Assembly: GCA_026990765.1 (NCBI GenBank)
Contig: JALXCV010000026.1
Location: 16,224 to 80,223 of the forward strand
DNA: 64,000 nucleotides
Direction: 5' to 3'
Source of the DNA: Hyphomicrobiales bacterium
GTDB lineage: Bacteria; Pseudomonadota; Alphaproteobacteria; Rhizobiales; Aestuariivirgaceae
Shown: in pieces, positions 10,861 through 20,625 of the stretch
Numbering within the stretch: the first letter of the stretch is position 1
Layout of the letters: every line of letters starts with the position of its first letter
Notes under the pieces: generated by a model
What the model saw: the letters and a program-made list of their open reading frames with translations, nothing else
Databases searched by the model: none
Told to the model about the DNA's origin: nothing
Program-made: the position numbers and the translations under genes

Positions 10861-11640
10861 CTAGCCCCCATTCAGCTTCAGACCCTGGATCGAGCTTAAC
10901 AGATCCATATTTATGCCAGCTTCCAGTGGCTGGGAAAACAGCATTCCAATATCACCGAAAGAGGTGGATGATGGCTGATTCAGCTCCCACATGGAAGTAA
11001 AGCGAAGCAGCAGCTTTTCAAGTTTTTCAGGGTCTCTAAGATCTGCAATATCAAGGTTTTTCTTGATAGTCTCGGCATTTTTGTCAATATTTCCGGTATC
11101 CAGGGAAATCGAGAACATGGTTTCCACCACCTTCATCAGTGCCGGATCAGCCAGCAAGCCATATTCGCTGGTGACAGAAGGTGCCTTGCGACTGAAATAC
11201 AAGGCCAGTCTTACACCTTCATTATCATTGCCGGCATCTTCTTCCAGCACTTGGCGCACATAATCATCAACAGTGCCCTGGCGTGCCGAGGTAAAAGTGG
11301 TAGCAGTTTTTCCAAACTGGTTAAAATCAAATCGCTTGGCAAAGTCACGATAGCGCTTGTCCGCCAGCTTATTGGCAAAGCTGTCCTTGTCTGTAACCCC
11401 TTCTGTCAGAACCTTTCGCATAAAGGCCTTGGCATAAGTCATATCTTCCAGTCCCATTGCCCGCATTGCATATGAATAGATGCGATCATCAGCCAGGAAC
11501 TGGTCAATAGTGTCAATATCACCAATCTTTGACAGATAATACTCGCTTTCACGCGCCACCAAAGGCTGTTCTGCCGTTCGTTTAAGCGAAGCATCAATGT
11601 CCCTGGCAATGAACTGGTAAGATATAGAGGCAGTCAGCAT
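10861..11640 (-). CDS. DUF1217 family flagellar-associated protein
   Basis: SEYYLSKIGDIDTIDQFLADDRIYSYAMRAMGLEDMTYAKAFMRKVL, typical of DUF1217 proteins in alphaproteobacterial flagellar loci. Confidence 0.8.
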   Translation of the reverse strand: MLTASISYQFIARDIDASLKRTAEQPLVARESEYYLSKIGDIDTIDQFLADDRIYSYAMRAMGLEDMTYAKAFMRKVLTEGVTDKDSFANKLADKRYRDFAKRFDFNQFGKTATTFTSARQGTVDDYVRQVLEEDAGNDNEGVRLALYFSRKAPSVTSEYGLLADPALMKVVETMFSISLDTGNIDKNAETIKKNLDIADLRDPEKLEKLLLRFTSMWELNQPSSTSFGDIGMLFSQPLEAGINMDLLSSIQGLKLNGG

Positions 11641-11808
11641 AGTGCATCCCTGAAGCAATTATTCATGGCTGGAACACTAATGGCACTGACAGCTTGTCCA
11701 AAGCTTGCCTCAGGATTTTGCTCTAACAAGTCTCACACAAGGTTTGAACACTACTCATCATCCAAAGGAATTATGGATTTTGGGGAGACCCATTAGAGGG
11801 ATACAGCT

Positions 11809-12696
11809 TTGACAATAATACTTGGTTTGATCGTAACAGTTGGCTGCATGCTTGGTGGCTTCGTGGCGATGGGTGGACATGCCGCAGTTATCTGGCAGCC
11901 ATGGGAGTTTGTTATTATTTTCGGCGCTTCATTTGGCACATTTCTGGTTGCCAACCCGATGAAAACCGTCAAGGATTCCGGCAAGGCTGTAGTCGAGGCA
12001 TTCAAAGGCAAAACCCCCAGCAACTCCGACTATCTGGAAATTCTTGGCATCTTGTTCTCTCTCATGCGCGAAATACGCGGCAAATCACGCAATGAGGCTG
12101 AAGCCCATATTGATGAACCAGAAGAATCTGAAATCTTCAAATCCTACCCTACAATCCTTGCCAGCAAGCAATTGACCACTTTTATCTGCGATTATTTCCG
12201 CCTGATCCTGATAGGCAATGCCAAATCCCACGAGATTGAAGCCTTGATGGATGAAGAAATCGAGACCTTAGAAACCGATTCCCTTAAATCCTATCATTCA
12301 ATGGTAGCAATGTCAGAAGGACTGCCTGCACTTGGTATTGTCGCTGCTGTTCTTGGGGTTATTCACGCCATGGGCGCACTTAATGAATCACCAGAAGTCC
12401 TTGGCCATTTGATCGGGGCAGCGCTGGTTGGAACATTTGCCGGTATTTTCATGTCTTATGCCGTGGTTGGTCCTATCGCAACCAAGATCAAGATTGTGCG
12501 CACCAAACAATTAAGGCTGTTCATCATAATCAAACAGACAATGCTGGCCTTCATGAATGGCGCCATGCCGCAAATCGCCCTGGAATATGGCCGCAAGACA
12601 ATTTCATCCTATGAACGTCCAACAATCGATGAGGTTGAGGAACAAACACTGTCTGGTGGACCATCATCAAGCGAACCGGTTCAAAAGGCTGCCTAG
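11809..12696 (+). CDS. motA: Flagellar motor stator protein MotA
   Basis: TTG start; [69 protein letters not shown]. Confidence 0.95.
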   Translation: MTIILGLIVTVGCMLGGFVAMGGHAAVIWQPWEFVIIFGASFGTFLVANPMKTVKDSGKAVVEAFKGKTPSNSDYLEILGILFSLMREIRGKSRNEAEAHIDEPEESEIFKSYPTILASKQLTTFICDYFRLILIGNAKSHEIEALMDEEIETLETDSLKSYHSMVAMSEGLPALGIVAAVLGVIHAMGALNESPEVLGHLIGAALVGTFAGIFMSYAVVGPIATKIKIVRTKQLRLFIIIKQTMLAFMNGAMPQIALEYGRKTISSYERPTIDEVEEQTLSGGPSSSEPVQKAA

Positions 12697-12705
12697 GCAA
12701 GATAG

Positions 12706-13665
12706 ATGCAAGTTACTCAAACACCCATCCCCCGGCAGGAAAAACCACATTCGCCAGCAACCAGCGAACTGCTCAGCACCAGTGAATTATCAGTTGAAAG
12801 AGCACCAAGGTTGCAAATCCTGTTCGAGGAAACCTGCACCGCAACCCAGAATCAGCTGTGCAAACTGTCTCATGTTCCAGTCGAAATGTCTCTGGAGCGG
12901 GTCTGGAGTGGCAATGCCAGCGAGATTGCGATCAGTGACAACAAGCATATTGCAGTTGAATTCCAACTGCTGAATTTTTCATCAAGCATGTGGGTATCAC
13001 TGGACCGTACCGCCTTGTATCAGTTGATGGAAGCTTTGCTCGGCGCCACAAATTCTCCACGCCCATATCTGGAAGAGCGTGATTTTACCTTGCTGGAACT
13101 TGCCTTTGCCAAATATATTACCCGACTTTTGACAAGCAGTTTCAAACAGGAATTTGCAGTAATTATTGATATGTCATCAAGTCTGCTATCAGCCAAACCT
13201 GGCAATGAAGCCTTGCAGCAATTTGATGATTCAGATCAGTTCGTCATCGCCAATATTGCTCTTGACCTGTTTGGGCGCACCGGACAATTGCGTTTATTCA
13301 TTCCCCAGGCAGTATTGGCTCCAATGAAGCATGCCTTTTCCAGCATCGATGATGACGAGCAAGACAGCAATGACAGCATCTGGACAGAGCACATAAAAAC
13401 CCAGCTTCAACAAACAAGCATGGAATGCAAGGCGATTATTGATGGCGGTGAAATTACACTGGGTGATGCAGCAAGATTACAGGTTGGGCAAGTATTCGAG
13501 TTGGATATCAATCCAGAAACTCCGGTTAATCTGACAATCGATGATGAAAAGTTATTTATCGCAAAACTTGGTCAAGGCAATGGTGTTTTCACAGTCAAGA
13601 TAATCAATCCAGTGAAAAAACAGGACAGCCTTCTGGATACCGTTCTGGATTGTCACACAAACTGA
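12706..13665 (+). CDS. fliM: Flagellar motor switch protein FliM
   Basis: CheC/SpoA-like organisation between motA and fliN; C-terminal 'IDGGEITLGDAARLQVGQVFELDI'. Confidence 0.85.
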   Translation: MQVTQTPIPRQEKPHSPATSELLSTSELSVERAPRLQILFEETCTATQNQLCKLSHVPVEMSLERVWSGNASEIAISDNKHIAVEFQLLNFSSSMWVSLDRTALYQLMEALLGATNSPRPYLEERDFTLLELAFAKYITRLLTSSFKQEFAVIIDMSSSLLSAKPGNEALQQFDDSDQFVIANIALDLFGRTGQLRLFIPQAVLAPMKHAFSSIDDDEQDSNDSIWTEHIKTQLQQTSMECKAIIDGGEITLGDAARLQVGQVFELDINPETPVNLTIDDEKLFIAKLGQGNGVFTVKIINPVKKQDSLLDTVLDCHTN

Positions 13666-13683
13666 TACAAGAGGAAAACCATT

Positions 13684-14184
13684 ATGCAGTCAGGAGATTT
13701 CGAACAGGCAGCTTCTTCGGGAAGTGAAGATTTTACATTGCAGGATTTGCCGGAAATCACCATAGCTACCCCCGAAACCGATGAAGTTACACCAGAAGAA
13801 CCCGGCGATAATCTGGAGCAATTTAACGATATTGCAACAGCAGACACCAACCTTGAAAATGAACCGGACACATTAATGATGGAGCCTGAACAGGAGGTTT
13901 CACCAGATGAGGCTGACAGTGACAATCCCAGCCTTGATATGATCATGGGGATTCCGGTCAATGTCCAGGTTGTGCTTGGGTCTGCAAAAATGCCGGTCTC
14001 CAAAATCATGAAACTTGGGCGCAATGCAATTATTCCACTTGACCGCAATGTGGGCGATCCAATCGATGTGGTTATCAATGGCCGGATCATTGCTCGTGGT
14101 GAAGTTGTGCTGATGGAAGACGACAATTCAAGATTCGGGATTTCCATCACCGAAATAGTCGGTGACAAGGATACTTGCCAGTGA
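13684..14184 (+). CDS. fliN: Flagellar motor switch protein FliN with acidic N-terminal extension
   Basis: MGIPVNVQVVLGSAKMPVSKIMKLGRNAIIPLDRNVGDPIDVVINGRIIARGEVVLMED. Confidence 0.93.
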   Translation: MQSGDFEQAASSGSEDFTLQDLPEITIATPETDEVTPEEPGDNLEQFNDIATADTNLENEPDTLMMEPEQEVSPDEADSDNPSLDMIMGIPVNVQVVLGSAKMPVSKIMKLGRNAIIPLDRNVGDPIDVVINGRIIARGEVVLMEDDNSRFGISITEIVGDKDTCQ

Positions 14185-15173
14185 CCAGAGTTCAGTCCAT
14201 GTCAGGCATTGAAAAAGCCGCAACCATTCTTAATGTGCTTGATAAGGACATGGCAGGACGGTTGTTGCAGAAGTTTGACATTGATGATCTTGAAAGAATC
14301 ACCAGCATTTCAAAGACACTGGAGCCAGTCGACAGTCAGGAATTCAGCATACTGATTGAAGAATTTGCCAGTAATTTTGCCGACGGTCTGAATATGCTGG
14401 GTTCATCGCGCGAGATTGGAGGTTTGCTCGAAACTGTTCTGACACCAGACCAGGTTGCACAGATTGGAGCCGACAAGCAATCCAGATCCAGAACTCCTGT
14501 GTGGGATAATGAAGAATTCACCAAGGTTGAAATACTGGAACCAATCATCAAAACCGAGCATCCGCAACTGGCAGCAGTAATACTTTCAAAACTGGATTCA
14601 GTTGTCAGCTCCAGTGTGATTGCCACCCTGGATGATATTATGCGCAATGATATATTGCTGAGGATGCTGGAAATGAAACCCATAGAAGTTGAAGTCATGG
14701 AAATAATGGAAGACCATTTCCGCTCCACCATTATCGAAAATGATGAAGCAGCCAAGGGAGCAGAAGCGCGCGCAAGAATGGCCGCCATAATCAACAATAT
14801 GGAAAAAGAACAGGCAGACAGGTTTTTGCAGGAACTGACCATAGAAGAACCAGAAGAAGCATTGCGACTTAAAAAGATGCTGTTTGCATTTGAAGACTTG
14901 CCGGTATTGCTTACCAAGGATCGTATGGTTCTGTTTGACAATGTACCAACAGACATCAGCATTCTTGCAATGAATGGCCTTGACCCGGAATTGAAGGAAC
15001 TCATTCTTTCATCATTTGGAACCCGCGTCAGGAAAATGATTGAATCTGAACTGTCCAATGCCGGTGAAGCAGATCCAAAAGAAGTCAACAAGGCACGAAG
15101 AAAAATTGCCAACATGGCTCTTGACCTTGCCGCCAAAGGCGAAATCACCATCATAATGGCAGAAGAAAGCTAG
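14181..15173 (+). CDS. fliG: Flagellar motor switch protein FliG
   Basis: MSGIEKAATILNVLDKDMAGRLLQKFD; EHPQLAAVILSKL; LILSSFGTRVRKMIESEL; likely GTG start overlapping fliN. Confidence 0.93.
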   Translation: MTRVQSMSGIEKAATILNVLDKDMAGRLLQKFDIDDLERITSISKTLEPVDSQEFSILIEEFASNFADGLNMLGSSREIGGLLETVLTPDQVAQIGADKQSRSRTPVWDNEEFTKVEILEPIIKTEHPQLAAVILSKLDSVVSSSVIATLDDIMRNDILLRMLEMKPIEVEVMEIMEDHFRSTIIENDEAAKGAEARARMAAIINNMEKEQADRFLQELTIEEPEEALRLKKMLFAFEDLPVLLTKDRMVLFDNVPTDISILAMNGLDPELKELILSSFGTRVRKMIESELSNAGEADPKEVNKARRKIANMALDLAAKGEITIIMAEES

Positions 15174-15178
15174 GACAT

Positions 15179-16243
15179 TTGTCAGAAAAACCCGACGAAG
15201 ACAGCAAAACCGAAGAACCCAGCGAGAAAAAACTGTTTGATGCTGTTGAGAAGGGAAATACTCCTGTTTCCCGCGAGGTCGGAATTTTTGCATCCCTTTT
15301 GGGAATGATAATAATAGCCAAGTTTTTCTTGTGGGATTCAACGGCAATATTCATTTCATTACTGGCAGGTTTCATTGAAAACCCTGCAGACTGGCGGTTT
15401 GAAGACGCCAATTCTGTGTCCACTCTGCTTGAAATGGTATCTGGATGGATCTTTGTATTCCTGTTGCCAATAATCATCATTTTGATGCTTGGCAGTTTTG
15501 CAGCAGCCTTCATGCAAAATCCGCCTTCAATGGTTTTGCACCGGATCAAACCGGATTTTTCCAAATTGTCGCTGGCAAAAGGCTTCAAGCGAGTATTCGG
15601 CACCCAGGGATGGGTTGAGTTTGCCAAAGCCATGTTCAAGTTTTTGGCCATTGGCTCAGTGGTGGTCATATTTCTGAAATCTGAAATTGATGGTGTGTTC
15701 AACTCCATGCTCATTAACCCGGCCGCACTGCCAAAAACCATGCTGGACATGGTATTGCGACTGTTTTCCGCCATTGCCACTTCAACAATCTTACTGGTTG
15801 GAGCAGATATTTTATGGTCACGAAAGCAATGGTTCAAAAATCTGAGGATGACCAGGCAGGAAGTCAAGGACGAACACAAACAGCAAGATGGTGACCCGAT
15901 AGTAAAGGCCAGACGGCTGTCACTGGCCCGTGACCGGCTTCGCCGCCAGATGATTGCTGAAGTTCCAAAAGCTACCGTGGTAATCACCAACCCAACACAT
16001 TTTTCTGTTGCCCTGGCCTATGACAGTGAAGTTGATGCAGCCCCCAGACTTGTTGCCAAGGGGCAGGATTTGATTGCTTTCAAGATTCGCGAAATTGCCG
16101 AGAAACACTCCATACCACTGGTTGAAAACAAACATCTGGCCAGGTCATTATATGCACAAGTTGAAGTGGAACAGATGATCCCGGAAGAATTCTACCGGGC
16201 TGTGGCCGAGATTATCCATTATGTATCGGCTCGCAGTAAATAG
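15179..16243 (+). CDS. flhB: Flagellar export protein FlhB
   Basis: SEKPDEDSKTEEPSEKKLFDAVEKGNTPVSREV; NPTHFSVALAYD autocleavage motif. Confidence 0.96.
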   Translation: MSEKPDEDSKTEEPSEKKLFDAVEKGNTPVSREVGIFASLLGMIIIAKFFLWDSTAIFISLLAGFIENPADWRFEDANSVSTLLEMVSGWIFVFLLPIIIILMLGSFAAAFMQNPPSMVLHRIKPDFSKLSLAKGFKRVFGTQGWVEFAKAMFKFLAIGSVVVIFLKSEIDGVFNSMLINPAALPKTMLDMVLRLFSAIATSTILLVGADILWSRKQWFKNLRMTRQEVKDEHKQQDGDPIVKARRLSLARDRLRRQMIAEVPKATVVITNPTHFSVALAYDSEVDAAPRLVAKGQDLIAFKIREIAEKHSIPLVENKHLARSLYAQVEVEQMIPEEFYRAVAEIIHYVSARSK

Positions 16244-16254
16244 AGCGGGATGTG

Positions 16255-16452
16255 TTATTTGTTGGCTGATTCATTATCGATCCTGCGTTCAATAAGATAG
16301 GCAACAAAACTCATCATCCGGTCAGGTTTTTGCTTGTCCTTTTGCTTGATACTGGCCAGTACTTCACAAAACGCGACCTGATTTGCTTTCACTACAGGAA
16401 TATCTTTCTTTACAAGATTATTCATTTGTGCTGACTGCATAATATTTTCCAC
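16255..16452 (-). CDS. Small hypothetical protein
   Basis: 65-aa ORF directly downstream of and slightly overlapping a PilZ gene; no recognised domain. Confidence 0.4.
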   Translation of the reverse strand: MENIMQSAQMNNLVKKDIPVVKANQVAFCEVLASIKQKDKQKPDRMMSFVAYLIERRIDNESANK

Positions 16453-16777
16453 TCAACATCGCATGGCGTTTGCCGTGCCGTTCAATATTTTGTTCACCTT
16501 CGGCAAACTCGACACCAATCTCCTTGGCATTGCGCCAAACTACCTTGCCGGCAAATAGTATATTTTGCTCATCATCAAAAACCCGGACATGTTCTGGTAA
16601 TTCAACATTAAGTGAAAGGCGCAGACGAACGCCTTTTTCTGACCGGTCATAGATTTGGCAATCTGCGATGAATTTTCCATTGATGGTGGCTATTTTTCCA
16701 GATCTTAACACAGTGCGACGACGCTGTTTTTCGCGTCGAGGATCATGATTGTAGGGGTCAAGTTTTTCTGGTTGCAT
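16418..16777 (-). CDS. PilZ domain protein
   Basis: RREKQRRRTVLRSGKIATINGKFIADCQIYDRSEKGVRLRL. Confidence 0.85.
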   Translation of the reverse strand: MQPEKLDPYNHDPRREKQRRRTVLRSGKIATINGKFIADCQIYDRSEKGVRLRLSLNVELPEHVRVFDDEQNILFAGKVVWRNAKEIGVEFAEGEQNIERHGKRHAMLSGKYYAVSTNE

Positions 16778-17181
16778 TTAACAGGTCCAAATAACGCAGA
16801 TAATCTGTGAGATACCAATAAAATAGCACTAATTCATAACCTGCATGTTAACGCCTTGAACTGGAACATAACCATCTCTTGCAGTTAATGATGAATTAAC
16901 AATTGTAATATTTATTCAGCCAGGTCTTGCAACAGACAATTCCCTAAAATGACAATCTATTTGGATGTAGAATAAAAATACATAAATGTATTAAATATAG
17001 TTTATTTACGTAAATTTATCATACGTTGATTTAGTAATTCTTAGGCTATATAATTGCACACCGAAAAACACAAGCTATTGAATACTGATCTTTCTGGGTG
17101 GAAAGCGTAAATATAATGGGGGAAACATGGCACAAGATTTGCATAGGCCATGCAAAAATACGCCACGGACAGGACAATTTC

Positions 17182-17496
17182 ATGAACAGGAATAATAATG
17201 CTCCAATTCAGGACATTGCAGAGGAGTATTTACATGCCAAAGCCAATTTTGACTTATTCTTAGACTCCAGCCGTCCACTGGATTCATCTGCATCTCTGGA
17301 AACTTCAGAAAAAGAACTTGAAGTTGCATTCAACAAACTATTGGAAACCCAGTCAGAAAGCCTTGAAACAATTCTGGTTAAATCCAAAATTTTCATAAAT
17401 GAAATCCTTAATGAAGCCGAGTTGACACGCTACCATCAAAAAGCCCTGAAAAACCTGATTGATGAGTTAACCCGGCTTGTAAATCAGCGCCAGTAG
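17182..17496 (+). CDS. Hypothetical alpha-helical protein
   Basis: ORF 17098-17496; ATG at 17182 gives MNRNNNAPIQDIAEEYLHAKANF...; coiled-coil-like. Confidence 0.45.
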   Translation: MNRNNNAPIQDIAEEYLHAKANFDLFLDSSRPLDSSASLETSEKELEVAFNKLLETQSESLETILVKSKIFINEILNEAELTRYHQKALKNLIDELTRLVNQRQ

Positions 17497-17955
17497 TATT
17501 TACAGAGCAGTTCTACCTGATTTGACTTCTCACAACCATCAGACCGCCATTTCCACCAAACAACCTTAATGGTTGTAGACAGCGCCCCAAATTTCATAAA
17601 TTGTCATCCCACTTATCCGGCACGTTCCCACACTTCACCGGCATTATGCAGAAAGGCCTACAAGCTGTTTTGTGACATTCGCTGACATGAAACATACGGG
17701 GAAAGGCGAAATCCAAACCCCGGCAAAACTCAAGAAGCCGCAGAAGGCGCTGAGCGCCGGAGGCAAATATCAAACCCCGTGCTGTCCGGAAGGATGGTGC
17801 GGGGTGTTTTGTCGTGGTTGAGGGAATCAGTTCTCAACAAAATTCTTGGTAGCATTCGATACAAATATCAAATTCAAGTGTAGCGTTTGCTATCTTCCAT
17901 TAAGGACCGAACTGCCCTGCGATCCTTCGAGAAGAAAGGGATTTGCATGTGTCAG

Positions 17956-18813
17956 TTAGTCAGGGCGGACAGTCCGGCCTGCGTCAAGTAAATGACGAAT
18001 AAATTCTTTCTTCTTGCTACCTATATGACCATTTTTCCCAACTTCAGGATTTAGGCCGAAATAGCCGCTTCCAATTAACCAAAATAACTTGTCCAAGTGA
18101 TACGCAGTGACGCCACAGGTATTTGCAAATGTAACTAAGATTTTTTGGATTTCGTAATCACTGGCATGCTCTGAACATAAGCCTATTGACCGAAAGATAT
18201 CTTTGATGTGAACATCTGGTTTACCATAAGAGAGGTATCCAATTTCCTTCAGAAAATCACACGCAAGTGCATAACCAATACCATGAATCTCTTGAGACAG
18301 AATAAGAGGAAGCCCCGGGTTTGAAAACGTATTTTCAGCTAGGGGGTCTGCCCAGGCATAAAAACCTTCCGCATCACCGAATTGACTTATGAACTTGGCT
18401 GATGAAACGCAAGATTTGAAGAACTGAGGCCACAAACTGCGATGCGATCTCCGTATTGGAGTGTGAGGATTTATGAGACGTTCTACATCGTCAAGAAATT
18501 TAGTATCTGGATGATCTGCCGTCCCAGATGTCCACCGTGCTTGGAATTTCATAGGATCAAAGTCACATAGCGCATTCTCTATTTTATCAAAATGAGAACC
18601 TACAACTTTTGCCTTCATATTTGCGTTGATCACTGATTCTAGCAGACGCCGCCATAACTCTTGAATATCCTTCGGCCTCATACTCTTCGCATCTGGATTT
18701 AGTTGTCTATTAAGAATCTCTTCAGCATTTTCTTTACAGAGCTGTTCAATTATGAATTTTCTAGCTTCTTGGTATAATTCTAAAGCAATTCTTTTGTTCA
18801 TATTGTACTCCAA
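17956..18813 (-). CDS. Hypothetical protein, HhH-GPD DNA glycosylase-like (weak)
   Basis: IHGIGYALACDFLKEIG...YGKPDVHIKDIFRSIGL resembles hairpin-helix plus catalytic-Asp arrangement. Confidence 0.55.
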   Translation of the reverse strand: MEYNMNKRIALELYQEARKFIIEQLCKENAEEILNRQLNPDAKSMRPKDIQELWRRLLESVINANMKAKVVGSHFDKIENALCDFDPMKFQARWTSGTADHPDTKFLDDVERLINPHTPIRRSHRSLWPQFFKSCVSSAKFISQFGDAEGFYAWADPLAENTFSNPGLPLILSQEIHGIGYALACDFLKEIGYLSYGKPDVHIKDIFRSIGLCSEHASDYEIQKILVTFANTCGVTAYHLDKLFWLIGSGYFGLNPEVGKNGHIGSKKKEFIRHLLDAGRTVRPD

Positions 18814-18835
18814 TCAAGAAGGCATTAACTACCAT

Positions 18836-18869
18836 ACAAAAAGCCCCAAGGGAATAACCCTCGGGGCTT
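18836..18869 (-). terminator. Rho-independent terminator-like hairpin (minus strand)
   Basis: AAGCCCCaAGGG-AATAA-CCCTcGGGGCTT; minus strand continues with TTTTTG. Confidence 0.7.
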
Positions 18870-19090
18870 GAATGAATCGCGCATCACGCCGCAATAAGCG
18901 CTCGGGGAAGTGCTTCTCTTAAATTACACCTCTGCCTGCCAGCAATTGTATGATCGAAGTCAAGGGACCTTGCCAATACTGAGCTAAGAAATAACAATTC
19001 TCCTGATAATTATTTCTTTCAATAAGCCCGGCGGGGGTGGCCAACCTATAGCGTTGATACGTAAGCAATATTCACCCAATCACCCCTACC

Positions 19091-19135
19091 TTTGCCCCTA
19101 CCTTTCTGAAAGGTAGCACCATTGTCAGGGGCAAA
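19091..19135. repeat. Nested palindrome cluster
   Basis: TTTGCCCCT..AGGGGCAAA outside CTACCTTTC-T-GAAAGGTAG, plus direct repeat CCCCTACCTTT at 19083 and 19095. Confidence 0.8.
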
Positions 19136-19267
19136 GGCCAAGGGCAGAAAATAGCAAAAAGGTAATGCAGGGAAGAAAAGTGTGTCAGAATTGGAAAATT
19201 TACAGCCAGGAAAAACCCATTTCACCTGACGAAAAAACCATCAATTTATTGAAAAAGCTGCTCATAC

Positions 19268-19322
19268 GGGGTCACAAATGACCCTCAAAGCACATGCTAT
19301 TTTGTGACCCCATTGTGACCCC
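19268..19322. repeat. Inverted repeat GGGGTCACAAA / TTTGTGACCCC with a third half-site
   Basis: 19268-19278 and 19301-19311 perfect 11-bp inverted repeat; TTGTGACCCC again at 19313-19322. Confidence 0.85.
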
Positions 19323-19398
19323 AGCGGGTTTTTTGAGGTTGAAAAATCTTGCTAAGTCATTTGAGCTTATCGAGAGATAGCTGACAGTTTATTCCGGA

Positions 19399-20325
19399 CA
19401 CATGGTTTACACAATTTGCATTTTGGGAGCTCCCGAGATGCCTTGGAAAGAGTGTAAACCGATGGACGAACGTTTAAAATTCATTGCCCGCCTGCTTGAG
19501 GGTGAACAGATGGCACCGCTTTGTCGTGAGTTCGGCATTTCGCGGGTCACAGGCTACAAGATATTCAATCGCTACAAGGAATGCGGGCTGGATGGTCTCA
19601 ATGACTGCTCGCGCCGCCCCTATCGCCAGGCCAACAGGCTGCCTTTTCAGATTGAGCGCACCATTTTGGGTCTGAAAAAGGAATATCCCGGTTGGGGAGC
19701 ACCAAAGATCCGCGACAAGCTGATCCGTCAATACCCCATGATCAAACCACCGGCAATCTCCACTGTTCATGCCGTGCTTGACCGCCACGGCCTCGTCAAA
19801 CGCAGAAAGAGACGCAAATACAAGGCTCAAGGCACAGCCCTTTCAAAAGCCCTTTTGCCCAACCAGTTGTGGTGTGCCGATTACAAGGGGGAGTTCAGGC
19901 TTGGCAAACCACCCGCCTTCAACTTCCTTCAGCAGCAACAGACCTTTGACCACTTCATTGAGGTTTACAACAATCAAAGACCCCATCAGGGCCTTGCCGG
20001 TGCCTATCCCGGCGATATCTTTACACCTTCACCGCGTGTCTACGAGCCGCCGAGTGAACCCGATTATCCCTTCCATGACCGCACCGTGCGCGTCACACGC
20101 TGTGGCAGAATTTGCATCGGAAAGCGCAAAATAAACCTCAGCCAGGTCTTTGCAGGCCAAATCCTCTGCTTGAGAGAAGTCGAAGACCAGATTTGGCTGG
20201 TCAGCTTCATGCACTATGATTTAGGATTCTTTGACAACACGGAGGACAGGGTAGAACCAGCAACAAACCCATTCGCGCCGGAGAAAGTGTAAACCATCTC
20301 TCCGGTATAATCTGTAAACCATGTG
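19399..20325 (+). mobile_element. IS481-type insertion sequence remnant
   Basis: 13-bp terminal inverted repeat CACATGGTTTACA (19399-19411) / TGTAAACCATGTG (20313-20325) flanking a transposase-like ORF. Confidence 0.75.
19402..20292 (+). pseudogene. IS481 family transposase with in-frame internal deletion of the catalytic core
   Basis: HTH N-terminus and WCADYKGEF (first Asp) run directly into PPAFNFLQQQQTFDHFIEVYNNQRPHQGL; region bearing second Asp and Glu of DDE absent. Confidence 0.8.
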
Positions 20326-20350
20326 ACAAGAACGGACCATTGGAGAGTGG

Positions 20351-20424
20351 CGCACCGAGGAGGATTCGAACCCCCGACCCCTTGATTCGTAGTCAAGTAC
20401 TCTATCCAGCTGAGCTATCGGTGC
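20351..20424 (-). tRNA. tRNA-Arg(ACG), CCA encoded (20348-20350)
   Basis: Cloverleaf GCACCGA/TCGGTGC acceptor, anticodon arm CTTGA-CTACGAA-TCAAG, TTCGAAT T-loop. Confidence 0.95.
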
Positions 20425-20625
20425 CAGGACGATATATGGCTTTGCCATTAGTCGAGGCCTTCTCCTAATGTAATGTGGGGGTAAAGGCAAGGTTTGTTTT
20501 TGTGTTTTAATGAATTTTTTAGGGGTTAAAAGCCTCTGACGGTTCAGCTTGCACTTGATAGTTGCCGCATTATGTCCCAAATCTTAGCCAGTATCCAATA
20601 TGATTTCGACAGAAAGCTATTTTTA

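Noticed and set aside
14336-15154. 272-aa minus-strand ORF over fliG
   Set aside because: Ser-rich antisense translation of a well-supported fliG.
15151-15990. 279-aa minus-strand ORF over flhB
   Set aside because: Antisense of flhB; no recognisable domain.
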